From: Pseudomonas putida
GTDB taxonomy: Bacteria; Pseudomonadota; Gammaproteobacteria; Pseudomonadales; Pseudomonadaceae
Reading direction: 5' to 3'
DNA length: 64,000 bases
Assembly: GCF_001941965.1 (NCBI RefSeq)
Contig: NZ_MKZO01000006.1
Coordinates: forward strand, 1 to 64,000
Shown here piece after piece: positions 34,223 to 43,709 of this stretch. Made by a program: the position numbers and the translations under genes. How positions within the stretch are numbered: position 1 is the first letter of the stretch; each line of letters begins with the position of its first letter. The notes beneath the pieces were generated by a model. The model searched no databases and was not told the DNA's origin. It saw only the letters and a list, made by a program, of their open reading frames with translations.

Positions 34223-35119
34223 ATGTCCCTTGTCCGTCTGCGAACCTTTATCGAGGTCTACCGGCAGCGCTCCATCAGCGGCGCGGCACGCACCCTCAGC
34301 CTCACCCAGCCGGCGGTTTCCCAGCATATCGCCGGGCTCGAAGCGGCCATTGGCCGGGCCCTGTTCGACCGTCAGGCGCGAGGCGTGGAACCGGCCTCGG
34401 CGGCCCGGGAGCTGGCCGCCGACCTGGGCGACAAACTGGACCTGGCGGAGTCGGCCCTGGCCTCGGCACGGGCGCGTTCGGTGGAACTGGCCGGGGCCTT
34501 GCAGATCATCGGCCATGCCGATTTTCTTGCCGAAGTGGTATCGCGTCAGTTGCGCCCGCTGCTTGAAGACGGCATTCGCCTGCGCATGCGCAGCGGCAAC
34601 CACGAGCTGATTACCCGGTCGTTGGTGGAAGGCGAATGCGATCTCGGCATCTCTGCCCAGGCCCCGGACGATCCACGACTGCGTGGCGAACTGATGTCCA
34701 GCGACGAAGTGGTCGCGGTGGCGGCGCCCGCCGTGGTGCAGCGCCTGCTGGCTGGCGGGAGCCTGCAACAGGCGCTGGGCCGGGAGCCGCTGTTGGCCTA
34801 CAGCCTGGAACTGCCGCTGGTGGACACCTGGCTGGCGCACAACGGCATCGAGCTGCCGGCGTCGATTCCGGCCGTGGCCGGGCAGGATCTGCGCACCTTG
34901 CGCACCCTGATGGTCGACGGTTTCGGCTGGAGCGCGTTGCCGGCCTATCTGTGCGAGGCGGCCATCGCCCGCGGTGAGCTGGCGGAGATTCCCGGCCCGG
35001 TCGGCCGCACCCGGCGTGATTACCACCTGCTCTGGACCCCGGCTGCGCTGCGCCAGCCCCGGGTCGCCCACGCCCGGCAGATCTTGCTCTGGCAGTTGCG
35101 CAACAACCCGCGCAGTTGA
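34223..35119 (+). CDS. LysR-family regulator divergent from calB
   Basis: A 298-residue LysR-type regulator. The winged helix-turn-helix fills residues 1-60 (FIEVYRQRSISGAARTLSLTQPAVSQHIAGLE), followed by a linker helix and the effector-binding domain from about residue 88. The ATG at 34223 starts exactly at the family N-terminus MSLVRLRTF. Divergence from the coniferyl aldehyde dehydrogenase suggests it controls that gene and perhaps the downstream DJ-1 gene; the effector might be an aromatic aldehyde or acid. This link is by arrangement only. Confidence 0.88.
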   Translation: MSLVRLRTFIEVYRQRSISGAARTLSLTQPAVSQHIAGLEAAIGRALFDRQARGVEPASAARELAADLGDKLDLAESALASARARSVELAGALQIIGHADFLAEVVSRQLRPLLEDGIRLRMRSGNHELITRSLVEGECDLGISAQAPDDPRLRGELMSSDEVVAVAAPAVVQRLLAGGSLQQALGREPLLAYSLELPLVDTWLAHNGIELPASIPAVAGQDLRTLRTLMVDGFGWSALPAYLCEAAIARGELAEIPGPVGRTRRDYHLLWTPAALRQPRVAHARQILLWQLRNNPRS

Positions 35120-35181
35120 GCTGTCATCGACTATCCTCCTGACTAACAAGTAGGAAATTTCCGCGGTGCGATCGCGAAAAA

Positions 35182-35210
35182 TTACCTTTCTGAAACCGAA
35201 AGTTACCTTT
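35182..35210 (+). promoter_or_regulatory. Direct repeat TTACCTTT upstream of the DUF4174 gene
   Basis: TTACCTTT occurs at 35182-35189 and again at 35203-35210, exactly 21 bases apart, with GAAACCGAAA between. Two octamers two helical turns apart, about 100 bases before a start codon, are typical of sites for an activator such as a response regulator dimer. I cannot name the protein. Confidence 0.35.
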
Positions 35211-35310
35211 GTCCCGGGCAGTCGCCCTGTGCAGTCGTTTAGGCTCCGACCTTCGGATCTTTCCTGGAGGTCTGTAGTCATTGTTACGAGGATTGAAAAA
35301 GGAGAAACAC

Positions 35311-35859
35311 ATGCTCGTCCGGTCCCTGACCCTTGCCGCGCTGCTGGCCGTTGCCGGTCCGCTGTTCGCAGATGACAGCCCTCTGGATCTGGATGCGGGC
35401 CGGGCCCGTCCGCTGGTGGTGATCGCACCGACCAGCGCCGACCCGCTGCTGCGAAGTCTCAACGAGTCGCTCAAGGACCCGGCGACCCAGGCGGGCTTCA
35501 AGGAGCGCGGCCTGGTGCTCTACAGCGTGGCCGGGATGATCGGCAAGCGGGATGACAAGAACCTCGAGCAGCAGACCACCATGGCGCTGATCCGCCAGGT
35601 CAGCCGCGGCGCGCAGAACGGCACCCAGGTGACCCTGGTGGGCAAGGACGGCAGCAAGCATGTGCTGGAAAACGACGGGTCGCTGGATATGAACAAGATC
35701 TTCGCGGCGGTGGATGCGCTGCCGGCGGAGGAGAAGGCGATCAGCAAGCCGGAGGCGGAGGCGGCACCAGTGGCCGCTGATGCCAAGGCGGGCAAGGCGG
35801 ATGCCAAGCCGGCGAAGCCGGCAAAACCCAAGGCACCGCCCAAACCGCTGGATGACTGA
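35311..35859 (+). CDS. Exported DUF4174 protein with Lys/Pro/Ala-rich tail
   Basis: A 182-residue protein with a signal peptide (LAALLAVAGPLFADD) and a domain resembling DUF4174 at about residues 25-135, a thioredoxin-like fold family lacking redox cysteines here (RPLVVIAPTSADPLL, then VTLVGKDGSKHVLEN). Function is unknown. The last 45 residues form a low-complexity tail rich in Lys, Pro and Ala, like extensions that contact the wall or DNA. AAAGGAGA stands before the ATG, a strong ribosome binding site. It appears monocistronic, between the LysR gene and a REP. Confidence 0.75.
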   Translation: MLVRSLTLAALLAVAGPLFADDSPLDLDAGRARPLVVIAPTSADPLLRSLNESLKDPATQAGFKERGLVLYSVAGMIGKRDDKNLEQQTTMALIRQVSRGAQNGTQVTLVGKDGSKHVLENDGSLDMNKIFAAVDALPAEEKAISKPEAEAAPVAADAKAGKADAKPAKPAKPKAPPKPLDD

Positions 35860-35869
35860 AACGCGGACC

Positions 35870-35959
35870 CTGTGGGAGCTGGCTTGCCAGCGATAGGGCC
35901 AGGCCTGACAACATCTTTGCCAGTGCCGGCCTCATCGCTGGCAAGCCAGCTCCCACAGG
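35870..35959. repeat. REP doublet
   Basis: Inverted REP copies about 50 bases apart between the convergent DUF4174 and FAD-oxidoreductase genes. The spacer (GGCCTGACAACATCTTTGCC) is very like the one upstream of polB, so the two doublets are close relatives. Confidence 0.9.
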
Positions 35960-35984
35960 GTTTTGTGTCTGGCTTCTAAACGAC

Positions 35985-37226
35985 TTAACCGAAACGCGCC
36001 GCGCTATACGGCGCAGGGTCAGTAAACGGCACCTCCCCACACATCATCTCCGCCACCAGCCTGGCCGTGACCGGCCCGAGGGTCAGGCCATGGTGGGCAT
36101 GCCCGAAGTTGAACCACAGCCCTTGATGCCGCGGCGCCGGGCCGATCACCGGGCGCATGTCCGGCAGGCACGGGCGACGGCCGAGCCACGGCTGCCGGTC
36201 AATCCGGTCACCCAGGGGGAACAGGCTGCGCGCGATCACCTCGCAGCGCTGCAACTGGATTTCATTGCCCGGATCGTCACTGGCCGCGAACTCCACCCCC
36301 GTGGTCAGGCGGATGCCCTGGTCCATCGGCGCCAGCACGAATCCCGCCTCGACATCACAGATCGAATGCCTGAGCTGCATGCCCGGAAGCACCTGGTAAT
36401 GCATGTGATAACCGCGTTTGTTTTCCAGCGGAATGGCGTAGCCCAGTGGTTTGAGGACCTCGCTGGCCTGAGGGCCCAGTGCAATCACTACGTCCTTCGC
36501 ATCGATCGGCCCGCGCTGGCTGCTGACCTGCCAGCCACCTTCGACCTGCCGCAGGCTGCGCGCATCGCCATGGATGAACTGCCCGCCACGCTGCACGAAC
36601 AGGCGTGCGTAAGCGCGGACCAATGCCCCGGGGTTGCTCACCGTCTTGGGGTCGAGCCAGTGGATGGCGCCGATTGCGGCCTGGCTCAGGCTGGGTTCCC
36701 GGGCATGCAGTTGCTGGCGGTCGAGCAGGTCGAAGGCCAGGCCGTAGGGGCCCAGGCTTGCCGCGTCGGCCTTGGCGGCCGCGAAGGCGGTTTCGTCCCG
36801 GTACAGCTCGACCCAGCCCTCGGCCCTGATCAGCGCCTGGGCGCCGGCCGCCTCGATCAACGGATCATGTTCGCTGACGCAGCGCTGCATCAGCGGCTGG
36901 ATGGCCCGGGTCGCGTCAGCCAGCGGTGCCGGCGCGGAGTGCTGCCAGTAGCGCAACAGCCAGGGCGCCAGCTTCGGCAGGTAGCGCCAGTCGAAACGCA
37001 TGGCGGACTGGCGGTTCAGGCTGTAGCGCGCCAGTGTTTTCAGGTCGCGGGGAAAAGCGTAGGGCGTCACGCTGGAACACTGGATCAGCCCGGCATTGCC
37101 ATGGCTGGTACCGCTGCCGGGCTCGTCGCGGTCGATCAGCACCACTTGACGGCCGCGCGCTTGCAACTGCAGCGCGGTACTGACGCCGACGATTCCGGCA
37201 CCGAGAACGAGGGTTTGGCAGTGCAT
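35985..37226 (-). CDS. FAD-dependent D-amino-acid dehydrogenase (DadA-like)
   Basis: A 413-residue flavoenzyme of the DAO family. The FAD dinucleotide fold is at the N-terminus (LVLGAGIVGVSTALQLQARG), followed by GSGTSHGNAGLIQ, a stretch found in D-amino-acid dehydrogenases, and the C-terminal LWFNFGHAHHGLTLGPVTARLVAE. It should oxidise a D-amino acid to the imino/oxo acid and pass electrons to the respiratory chain at the inner membrane. Divergent from a DpkA-like reductase 114 bases away, it may act on D-lysine or D-proline, because DpkA reduces the cyclic imines derived from them. General DadA-type D-alanine use is an alternative. Confidence 0.8.
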   Translation of the reverse strand: MHCQTLVLGAGIVGVSTALQLQARGRQVVLIDRDEPGSGTSHGNAGLIQCSSVTPYAFPRDLKTLARYSLNRQSAMRFDWRYLPKLAPWLLRYWQHSAPAPLADATRAIQPLMQRCVSEHDPLIEAAGAQALIRAEGWVELYRDETAFAAAKADAASLGPYGLAFDLLDRQQLHAREPSLSQAAIGAIHWLDPKTVSNPGALVRAYARLFVQRGGQFIHGDARSLRQVEGGWQVSSQRGPIDAKDVVIALGPQASEVLKPLGYAIPLENKRGYHMHYQVLPGMQLRHSICDVEAGFVLAPMDQGIRLTTGVEFAASDDPGNEIQLQRCEVIARSLFPLGDRIDRQPWLGRRPCLPDMRPVIGPAPRHQGLWFNFGHAHHGLTLGPVTARLVAEMMCGEVPFTDPAPYSAARFG

Positions 37227-37340
37227 GCGGGGACACCTCCAGCGTGATCAGGGTTGTTACAGACTTTGACAGATAGCGGTCATCCGGAGAAAGTCCACAG
37301 GTGGCTGTTCCCACTCCAAATCCAAGCAAGGGAGCTTCAG

Positions 37341-38351
37341 ATGTCCGCACCTGCCCGACAGATTCCGTTCGCTGACCTGGTGAACCTGTTGCAGCGTATC
37401 TTCATTCGCAATGGTTGCAGCGACACGGTGGCCGCCGCGCTCGCCACCAACTGCGCCAGTGCCCAGCGCGATGGTGCCCATAGCCATGGCGTGTTCCGTA
37501 TCCCCGGTTATCTCTCGACCCTGGCCAGCGGCTGGGTCGATGGCCGGGCCGAGCCGGTGGTCCGCGATGTGGCCAGCGGTTATGTCAGTGTCGATGCTGG
37601 CGGCGGTTTCGCCCAGCCGGCCCTGGCGGCGGCCCGCGAGTTGCTGGTGAGCAAGGCGCGCAGTGCCGGGATCGCCGTGCTGGCGATTCACAATTCCCAT
37701 CATTTCGCGGCCTTGTGGCCGGATGTCGAGCCCTTCGCCGACGAGGGCCTGGTGGCCCTGAGCGTGGTCAACAGCATGACCTGCGTGGTACCGGAAGGGG
37801 CACGACGGCCGCTGTTCGGGACCAATCCGATCGCCTTTGCCGCGCCCTGTGCGGGCGGGGCGCCGATTGTCTTCGATATGGCCACCAGCGCCATGGCCCA
37901 TGGCGATGTGCAGATTGCCGCGCGCAAGGGCGAGTTGCTGGCTGACGGCGTCGGAGTGGATCGCGAGGGCAGGGCGACCCGGGATCCGGCGGCGATCCTC
38001 GATGGCGGGGCGTTGCTGCCGTTCGGCGGGCACAAGGGCTCGGCGCTGTCGATGATGGTCGAGCTGCTGGCGGCGGCGCTGACCGGCGGGAACTTCTCCT
38101 TCGAGTTCGACTGGTCGCAGCATCCCGGGGCGAAGACGCCGTGGACCGGGCAACTGATCATCGTCATCGATCCACGCCTGGCCCAGGGCGAGCGTTTTGC
38201 CAAGCGGGCGCGGGAACTGGTGGGGCAGATGGAGGCGGTGGGGGTGACGCGGATGCCGGGGGAACGGCGGTTCAGGGAAAGGGACAAGTCGGCGCGGGAC
38301 GGGGTTAGCCTGACGTCGGAGGAGTGGACACAACTGCACTCCCTGGCCTGA
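37341..38351 (+). CDS. dpkA: Delta1-piperideine-2-carboxylate reductase (DpkA-like), Ldh2 family
   Basis: A 336-residue enzyme of the malate/L-lactate dehydrogenase (Ldh2) fold. Recognisable pieces are RDGAHSHGVFRIPGYL, AIHNSHHFAALWPDVE and LFGTNPIAFAAP, with DMATSAMAHGDVQIA and the later PFGGHKGSALSMMVEL. These fit the DpkA group, which uses NADPH to reduce Delta1-piperideine-2-carboxylate to L-pipecolate and Delta1-pyrroline-2-carboxylate to L-proline in D-lysine and D-proline use. AAGGGAGC stands before the ATG. The divergent FAD-dependent dehydrogenase would supply the imine. Assignment within the family is by resemblance and context. Confidence 0.78.
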   Translation: MSAPARQIPFADLVNLLQRIFIRNGCSDTVAAALATNCASAQRDGAHSHGVFRIPGYLSTLASGWVDGRAEPVVRDVASGYVSVDAGGGFAQPALAAARELLVSKARSAGIAVLAIHNSHHFAALWPDVEPFADEGLVALSVVNSMTCVVPEGARRPLFGTNPIAFAAPCAGGAPIVFDMATSAMAHGDVQIAARKGELLADGVGVDREGRATRDPAAILDGGALLPFGGHKGSALSMMVELLAAALTGGNFSFEFDWSQHPGAKTPWTGQLIIVIDPRLAQGERFAKRARELVGQMEAVGVTRMPGERRFRERDKSARDGVSLTSEEWTQLHSLA

Positions 38352-38359
38352 CACTGACC

Positions 38360-38433
38360 CTGTGGGAGCTGGCTTGCCAGCGATTGCTGTAGTGAATTCA
38401 CCATCGCAATCGCTGGCAAGCCAGCTCCCACAG
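38360..38433. repeat. REP doublet
   Basis: Inverted common REP copies with a spacer reading GATTGCTGTAGTGAATTCAC, between the dpkA-like gene and the aminotransferase gene. The spacer type resembles that of the doublet at 63220. Confidence 0.9.
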
Positions 38434-38564
38434 GGGGTGGCGGCGTTCTCCAGATGATGCGCGAGCGCACAAAACCCTTGCACCAAGGGCATGTTCCTGC
38501 GCCCTGACTCCGGGTATCCTCGACACACTTTGTTCGATTCATCCTCCCCAAGGAGTTGTGCGCT

Positions 38565-39758
38565 GTGTTCAAACATGTCGATGCCTATGCTGGTGACCCG
38601 ATTCTGTCCCTGATGGAAACGTTCAAGACCGATCCGCGTGCCAACAAGGTCAACCTGAGCATCGGCCTGTACTACGACGCCGCTGGCGTGGTGCCGCAAC
38701 TGGCAGCCGTGGGCGAGGCTGAGAAGCGCCTGGCCGACAAGCCCCACGAAGCCTCGCTGTACCTGCCGATGGAAGGCCTGGCCGGTTACCGCCAGGCGAT
38801 CCAGAACCTGCTGTTCGGTGCCGACCACCCGGCGGTGAGCGACGGCCGCGTCGCCACCGTGCAGACCGTTGGCGGTTCCGGCGCGCTGAAAGTCGGTGCC
38901 GACTTCCTCAAGCGCTACTTCCCCGAGTCGCAGGTGTGGGTCAGCGATCCGACCTGGGACAACCACCGCGCCATCTTCGAAGGCGCCGGGTTCAAGGTGA
39001 ACACCTACCCGTACTTCGACCAGGCCAGCCGTGGCGTCAACTTCGACGGCATGCTGGCGGCCCTGCAGACCCTGCCGGCCAACAGCATCGTCCTGCTCCA
39101 CCCGTGCTGCCACAACCCCACCGGTGTCGACCTGAACCAGGCGCAATGGCAGCAGGTGATCGAGGTGGTCAAGGCGCGCAACCTGATCCCGTTCCTCGAT
39201 ATCGCCTACCAGGGCTTCGGCGAAGGCCTGGCCGAGGACGCCTTCGCCATCCGCGAAGCGGCCCGTGCCGGCGTGCCGTGCCTGGTCAGCAACTCGTTCT
39301 CGAAGATCTTCTCGCTGTACGGCGAGCGGGTCGGCGGCCTGTCGGTGGTCTGTGACGACGCCGCGACCCAGGCCAGCGTACTCGGCCAGCTCAAGGCCAC
39401 CGTACGCCGCAACTACTCCAGCCCGCCGGCGTTCGGTGCGCAGCTGGTGGCTACCGTGTTGAACGATGCCGGCCTGAATGCCCAGTGGGCGGCGGAAGTG
39501 GAGCAGATGCGCCTGCGCATCCTCGACATGCGTCAGGGGCTGGTGGATGCCCTGGCGGTTTTGCTGCCGGGCCAGGACTTCTCGTTCTTCCTCAGCCAGC
39601 GCGGGATGTTCAGCTACACCGGCCTGAGCGTGGCCCAGGTGCGCCGTCTGCGCGACGAGTTCGGCGTGTACCTGATCGACAGCGGCCGGGTGTGCATGTC
39701 GGGGCTGCGTCCGGACAACCTGCAGCAGGTGGCTGAGGCGATCGCTGCGGTTCAGTAA
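38565..39758 (+). CDS. tyrB: Aromatic amino acid aminotransferase
   Basis: A 397-residue class I pyridoxal-phosphate aminotransferase. It begins [20 protein letters not shown], and has [11 protein letters not shown], the substrate-side [10 protein letters not shown], and the cofactor lysine in [17 protein letters not shown], followed by RPDN near the C-terminus for the substrate carboxylate. The family interconverts phenylalanine, tyrosine and aspartate with their keto acids in the cytosol. GTG at 38565 is the start; AGGAG lies nine bases upstream. It is a stand-alone gene with a REP on each side. Aspartate-preferring activity cannot be excluded. Confidence 0.88.
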   Translation: MFKHVDAYAGDPILSLMETFKTDPRANKVNLSIGLYYDAAGVVPQLAAVGEAEKRLADKPHEASLYLPMEGLAGYRQAIQNLLFGADHPAVSDGRVATVQTVGGSGALKVGADFLKRYFPESQVWVSDPTWDNHRAIFEGAGFKVNTYPYFDQASRGVNFDGMLAALQTLPANSIVLLHPCCHNPTGVDLNQAQWQQVIEVVKARNLIPFLDIAYQGFGEGLAEDAFAIREAARAGVPCLVSNSFSKIFSLYGERVGGLSVVCDDAATQASVLGQLKATVRRNYSSPPAFGAQLVATVLNDAGLNAQWAAEVEQMRLRILDMRQGLVDALAVLLPGQDFSFFLSQRGMFSYTGLSVAQVRRLRDEFGVYLIDSGRVCMSGLRPDNLQQVAEAIAAVQ

Positions 39759-40081
39759 GTCCCACCCTCGCGGGCTTGCGCATGCTCTTGTAGGAGCGTG
39801 GCTTGCCCGCGAAGGACCGCGCTAGCGGTCCCAAAATGGTGTAGACAATGAGATTTTGGGACTGCTACGCAGTCCTTCGCGGGCAAGCCACGCTCCTACA
39901 GGCTACCCCCATGAACCTGCTCTGATGCACCGCAAAGGTGCAACCATTCCTCGGACAGGGCTTTAAAAGTGCAACCTTTCAGCGCACAATCGCGCCCCTC
40001 TTTTATGGCCGGGGTGTGCTGAGGCGTCTATTCAGCCACTTCCGGCGCTGTTGCAGTCTTGCGAGTGGAGCTTCACCCGGA
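39759..40081. repeat. Long palindromic repeat of a second REP type, and leader
   Basis: This 323-base gap carries inverted arms TGTAGGAGCGTGGCTTGCCC and GGGCAAGCCACGCTCCTACA at 39789-39900, with an inner GGACCGCGCTAGCGGTCC hairpin and a further GGACTGC/GCAGTCC stem. It is a different REP family from the common one. The right part is the leader of the transporter gene, ending with CCCGGA before its ATG. No gene was seen. Confidence 0.8.
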
Positions 40082-41362
40082 ATGAACGAGCAGTCCCCGA
40101 GCGTTGAACAACGCTTCGAATCCACCCCGGCGGCGAGCCTTGCGCGCTGGGATCGTCATGACACCACCTGGATGCTCGGCCTGTTCGGCACCGCCATCGG
40201 CGCCGGTACGCTGTTCCTGCCGATCAACGCCGGCCTCGGCGGTTTCTGGCCGTTGCTGATCCTGGCGCTGCTGGCCTTCCCGATGACCTATTACGCCCAC
40301 CGCGGCCTGACCCGCTTCGTCCTCTCCGGCCGCAACGACGGCGATATCACCGAGGTGGTGGAAGAGCACTTCGGCCTGAGCGCCGGGGCAATGATTACCG
40401 TCCTGTACTTCCTCGCCATCTTCCCGATCCTGCTGATCTACTCGGTGGCCCTGACCAACACCGTCGGCAGCTTCCTGGAGCACCAGCTGCATATCCAGCC
40501 GCCACCGCGGGCGCTGCTGTCGTTCGTGCTGATCCTCGGCCTGCTGGGCATCGTGCGCTGCGGCGAGCAGGCCACGGTCAAGGCCATGAGCCTGCTGGTC
40601 TACCCGTTCATCGTCGCTCTGGCGTTCCTCGCGGTGTTCCTGGTGCCGCACTGGAACGGCGGGATCCTCAGCACCGCCGGCGATGTGCCGAGCGGCGGCG
40701 CCTTCCTGCATACCCTGTGGCTGGCGATCCCGGTGATGGTCTTCTCGTTCAACCACTCGCCGATCATCTCGGCCTTCGCCGTTGCCCAGAAACGCCGCTA
40801 CGGCGCCCACGCCGACGAGCGCAGCGGGCAGATCCTGGCCCGCGCCCACCTGCTGATGGTGGCGATGGTGATGTTCTTCGTGTTCAGTTGCGTGCTGACC
40901 CTGTCCCCGGCGCAACTGGCCGAGGCCAAGGCACAGAACCTGTCGATCCTGTCGTACCTGGCCAACCACTTCAGCAACCCGACCATCGCCTTCGCCGCAC
41001 CGCTGATTGCCTTCGTCGCTATTGCCAAGTCGTTCCTGGGGCACTACATCGGTGCCAGCGAGGGCCTGAAAGGGATCATCCTCAAGACCGGCAAGCGCCC
41101 GGCGGCCAAGACCCTGGACCGGGTGACCGCTGCGCTGATGCTGGTGGTGTGCTGGATCGTCGCCACCCTCAATCCGAGCATCCTCGGCATGATCGAGTCG
41201 ATGGGCGGCCCGGTGATCGCGGCGATCCTGTTCCTGATGCCGATGTACGCCATCCGCAAGGTCCCGGCGATGCGCAAGTACAGTGGCAAGGCGTCGAATG
41301 TGTTCGTGGTGGCGGTGGGGCTGGTGGCGCTGTCTTCCGTCGTCTATTCGCTGCTGCCGTAA
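40082..41362 (+). CDS. sdaC: Serine/threonine-type transporter of the HAAAP family
   Basis: A 426-residue inner-membrane permease with about eleven hydrophobic helices. It opens with a cytosolic tail, then MLGLFGTAIGAGTLFLPINAG, the sodium/proton symporter motif of the HAAAP family, and later VMVFSFNHSPIISAFA. These fit SdaC/TdcC-type serine and threonine permeases. No serine dehydratase neighbours it, so the substrate is judged from the family only. The ATG at 40082 is preceded by CCCGGA, and an open frame upstream lacks a start with such a site. A REP doublet follows the gene. Confidence 0.85.
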   Translation: MNEQSPSVEQRFESTPAASLARWDRHDTTWMLGLFGTAIGAGTLFLPINAGLGGFWPLLILALLAFPMTYYAHRGLTRFVLSGRNDGDITEVVEEHFGLSAGAMITVLYFLAIFPILLIYSVALTNTVGSFLEHQLHIQPPPRALLSFVLILGLLGIVRCGEQATVKAMSLLVYPFIVALAFLAVFLVPHWNGGILSTAGDVPSGGAFLHTLWLAIPVMVFSFNHSPIISAFAVAQKRRYGAHADERSGQILARAHLLMVAMVMFFVFSCVLTLSPAQLAEAKAQNLSILSYLANHFSNPTIAFAAPLIAFVAIAKSFLGHYIGASEGLKGIILKTGKRPAAKTLDRVTAALMLVVCWIVATLNPSILGMIESMGGPVIAAILFLMPMYAIRKVPAMRKYSGKASNVFVVAVGLVALSSVVYSLLP

Positions 41363-41378
41363 GCCGAGCGCATAACCC

Positions 41379-41468
41379 CTGTGGGAGCTGGCTTGCCAGC
41401 GATAGGGCCCTATCTGACAATATCTTTGTCATTGATGGCCTCATCGCTGGCAAGCCAGCTCCCACAGG
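41379..41468. repeat. REP doublet
   Basis: Inverted common REP copies about 50 bases apart between the HAAAP transporter and tpx, with a spacer related to the polB-upstream doublet (CTGACAATATCTTTGTCATT). Confidence 0.9.
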
Positions 41469-41615
41469 GTTTTGTGGTGACTTGTCGGTTTTTGTACGAC
41501 ACGATTGTCCACAAAAAACGTCCGACAATTCAACAATTTGCATTCCCCCATAGGTGCCAGCGCACTTTCATGCTTAACTCTGGGTCCTTTCAATCCCCGA
41601 ACAAGGACTCCGCTC

Positions 41616-42116
41616 ATGGCTCAAGTGACTCTCAAAGGCAACCCGGTTCAAGTCAAAGGCGAACTGCCGAAAGCTGGCGCCCAGGCTCCGGCCTTCTCGC
41701 TGGTTGGCGAAGGCCTGGCTGACAAGTCGCTGAAAGACTTCGCCGGCAAGCGCAAAGTGCTGAACATCTTCCCGAGCGTCGACACCCCGACCTGCGCCAC
41801 CTCCGTGCGCAAGTTCAACGCCCAGGCCAACGACATCGCCAACACCGTCGTGCTGTGCATCTCCGCCGACCTGCCATTCGCCCAGGCCCGTTTCTGCGGC
41901 GCCGAAGGCCTGAGCAACGTCCAGAACCTGTCGACCCTGCGCGGCCGCGAGTTCCTGGAAACCTACGGCGTGGCCATCGCCGACGGCCCGCTGGCCGGCC
42001 TGGCTGCCCGTGCGGTCGTGGTCCTGGACGAGAACGACAAGGTCCTGCACAGCGAACTGGTTGGCGAAATCGCCGAAGAGCCCAACTATGACGCCGCCCT
42101 GGCCGTCCTGAAGTAA
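41616..42116 (+). CDS. tpx: Thiol peroxidase
   Basis: A 166-residue atypical 2-Cys peroxiredoxin. The peroxidatic cysteine is Cys60 in [14 protein letters not shown] and the resolving cysteine is Cys94 in ARFCGAEG, the normal Tpx spacing. It reduces hydrogen peroxide and alkyl or lipid hydroperoxides with electrons from thioredoxin. The gene ends with a strong intrinsic terminator and appears monocistronic. Codon use is strongly biased to the preferred C-ending codons, suggesting high expression. Confidence 0.96.
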   Translation: MAQVTLKGNPVQVKGELPKAGAQAPAFSLVGEGLADKSLKDFAGKRKVLNIFPSVDTPTCATSVRKFNAQANDIANTVVLCISADLPFAQARFCGAEGLSNVQNLSTLRGREFLETYGVAIADGPLAGLAARAVVVLDENDKVLHSELVGEIAEEPNYDAALAVLK

Positions 42117-42138
42117 GACGCTCTGGCAACACCTTGAA

Positions 42139-42169
42139 ACGGCCTGGCTTAGTCCAGGCCGTTTTTTTT
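42139..42169 (+). terminator. Rho-independent terminator of tpx
   Basis: A 9-bp perfect stem (ACGGCCTGG with CCAGGCCGT) around a 6-base loop, followed by a run of eight T, begins 23 bases after the tpx stop. This is a textbook intrinsic terminator. Confidence 0.95.
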
Positions 42170-42170
42170 A

Positions 42171-42262
42171 GCTACAAGCTTCAAGCCGCAAGCTGCAAGT
42201 AAAAGCAGGCGCGGCGCTGGCGGGCTCTTTCTTATGGCTTGTGGCTTAAAGCTTGAAGCTTT
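42171..42262. repeat. Palindromic AGCTTCAAGC-type repeat upstream of muxA
   Basis: An imperfect inverted repeat with left arm GCTACAAGCTTCAAGCCGCA and right arm containing GGCTTAAAGCTTGAAGC, joined by about 45 bases. It is the same family as the copy between muxB and muxC. It lies between the tpx terminator and the muxA start, so it is either in or just before the mux promoter. Confidence 0.8.
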
Positions 42263-42380
42263 TCCATTAAAGTTCAGAAACTTGGCAACGTCAGTAATCA
42301 GTAAATTGCCGGTAAAGGCGCTTTGCTAAAACGTCTCGAGTGCTTATCGTTCAGCCTCCTTAAAAGTTTCCTGCGTACTC

Positions 42381-43709
42381 ATGGTCGAGAACCCGATGCA
42401 ATCTTCCTCCCGTTCTTCCCGCCGCTGGCTCTTCAGCCTGTTGATTCTGCTGGTCATTGCCGGCCTGTGCTGGTGGCTGTGGCCCAGCGCGCAGACCCCT
42501 GCCACGCCGACTGCCCAGGGTGAGGCCAAGGGCCATCCCGGCGGGCGCCGCGGGGCCATGGCCGGTGCCGGCGGCGGGCGGCCGGGCTTCGGCACGTCCA
42601 CCGCCAGCGTGCCAGTGCGCGTGGCATCGGCCACGGTCGGCGACTTCCCGGTCTACTACAAGGCCCTGGGCACCGTGACCGCGACCAATACGGTCAACGT
42701 GCGCAGCCGGGTGGCGGGGGAGCTGGTCAAGGTCCACTTCAAGGAAGGCCAGCAGGTGAAGGCCGGCGACCTGCTCGCCGAGATCGACCCGCGCAGCTAC
42801 CAGATCGCCCTGCAGCAGGCCGAAGGCACGCTGGCGCAGAACCAGGCGCAACTGAAGAACGCGCAGATCGACCTGGCCCGCTATAAAGGCCTGTACGCCG
42901 AAGACAGCATCGCCAAGCAGACCCTCGACACCCAGGCGGCCCTGGTTGCGCAGTACGAAGGCACGATCAAGACCAACCAGGCGGCGGTCGGCGACGCGAA
43001 GCTGAATCTCGACTTCACCAAGATCCGCGCCCCCATCGCCGGTCGCCTCGGCCTGCGCCAGCTCGACCTCGGCAACCTAGTGGCCGCCAACGACACCACC
43101 GCCCTGGTGGTGATCACCCAGACCCAGCCAATTACCGTGGCCTTCACCCTGCCGGAAAACGAACTGGACACCGTGCTCACCCGCTTCCGCAGCGGTGCGC
43201 CGCTGCCGGTCGAGGCCTGGGACCGTGGCGACACCCGCCAGCAGGCTACCGGCGTGCTGGCGAGCATCGACAACCAGATCGACATCACCACCGGCACCCT
43301 GAAGTTCAAGGCGCGTTTCGAGAACCGGGACGAAGCCCTGTTCCCCAACCAGTTCGTCAACGCCCGTCTGCTGGCCGACACCCTGAAGGACGTGGTGCTG
43401 GCGCCGTCGGCGGCGATCCAGTTCGGCAACAACGGTACCTTCGTCTACGTGATCGACGACGAAAGCAAGGTGCATATCCGCAACCTCAAGGTCGGTGCCA
43501 GCGATGGCGAGCAGACCGTGGTCAAGGAAGGCCTGGCCAAGGGCGAGCGGGTCGTGCTGGAAGGCACCGACCGTCTGCGCGACGGCACCAAGGTCGATGT
43601 GGTGGACGATCCGGCCAAGGTCCCGGCCACCCCCGGCCAGCACCTGCAGGGCCAGGACAAGCCTGAGGTTTCCGAAGCCCCGGCCACCACCACCAAGGCT
43701 GGCGCATGA
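42381..43709 (+). CDS. muxA: MuxA, periplasmic adaptor of MuxABC-OpmB efflux
   Basis: A 442-residue membrane-fusion protein. A single N-terminal membrane helix ([19 protein letters not shown]) is followed by a Gly/Ala-rich linker, a lipoyl domain ([32 protein letters not shown]), an alpha-hairpin, and beta-barrel parts ending with [12 protein letters not shown]. It links the inner-membrane pump to OpmB. The stop overlaps the muxB ATG by four bases. Two starts are possible, ATG at 42381 or 42396; neither has a strong Shine-Dalgarno. The order adaptor, pump, pump, outer-membrane channel is that of muxABC-opmB in P. aeruginosa and of mdtABC in enterics. Confidence 0.9.
   Translation: MVENPMQSSSRSSRRWLFSLLILLVIAGLCWWLWPSAQTPATPTAQGEAKGHPGGRRGAMAGAGGGRPGFGTSTASVPVRVASATVGDFPVYYKALGTVTATNTVNVRSRVAGELVKVHFKEGQQVKAGDLLAEIDPRSYQIALQQAEGTLAQNQAQLKNAQIDLARYKGLYAEDSIAKQTLDTQAALVAQYEGTIKTNQAAVGDAKLNLDFTKIRAPIAGRLGLRQLDLGNLVAANDTTALVVITQTQPITVAFTLPENELDTVLTRFRSGAPLPVEAWDRGDTRQQATGVLASIDNQIDITTGTLKFKARFENRDEALFPNQFVNARLLADTLKDVVLAPSAAIQFGNNGTFVYVIDDESKVHIRNLKVGASDGEQTVVKEGLAKGERVVLEGTDRLRDGTKVDVVDDPAKVPATPGQHLQGQDKPEVSEAPATTTKAGA

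Noticed and set aside
37227..37340. A GACTTT...AAAGTC inverted repeat in the dadA-like/dpkA gap.
   Set aside because: The arms are only six bases and 22 apart, which is expected by chance in this length; no second site supports it.
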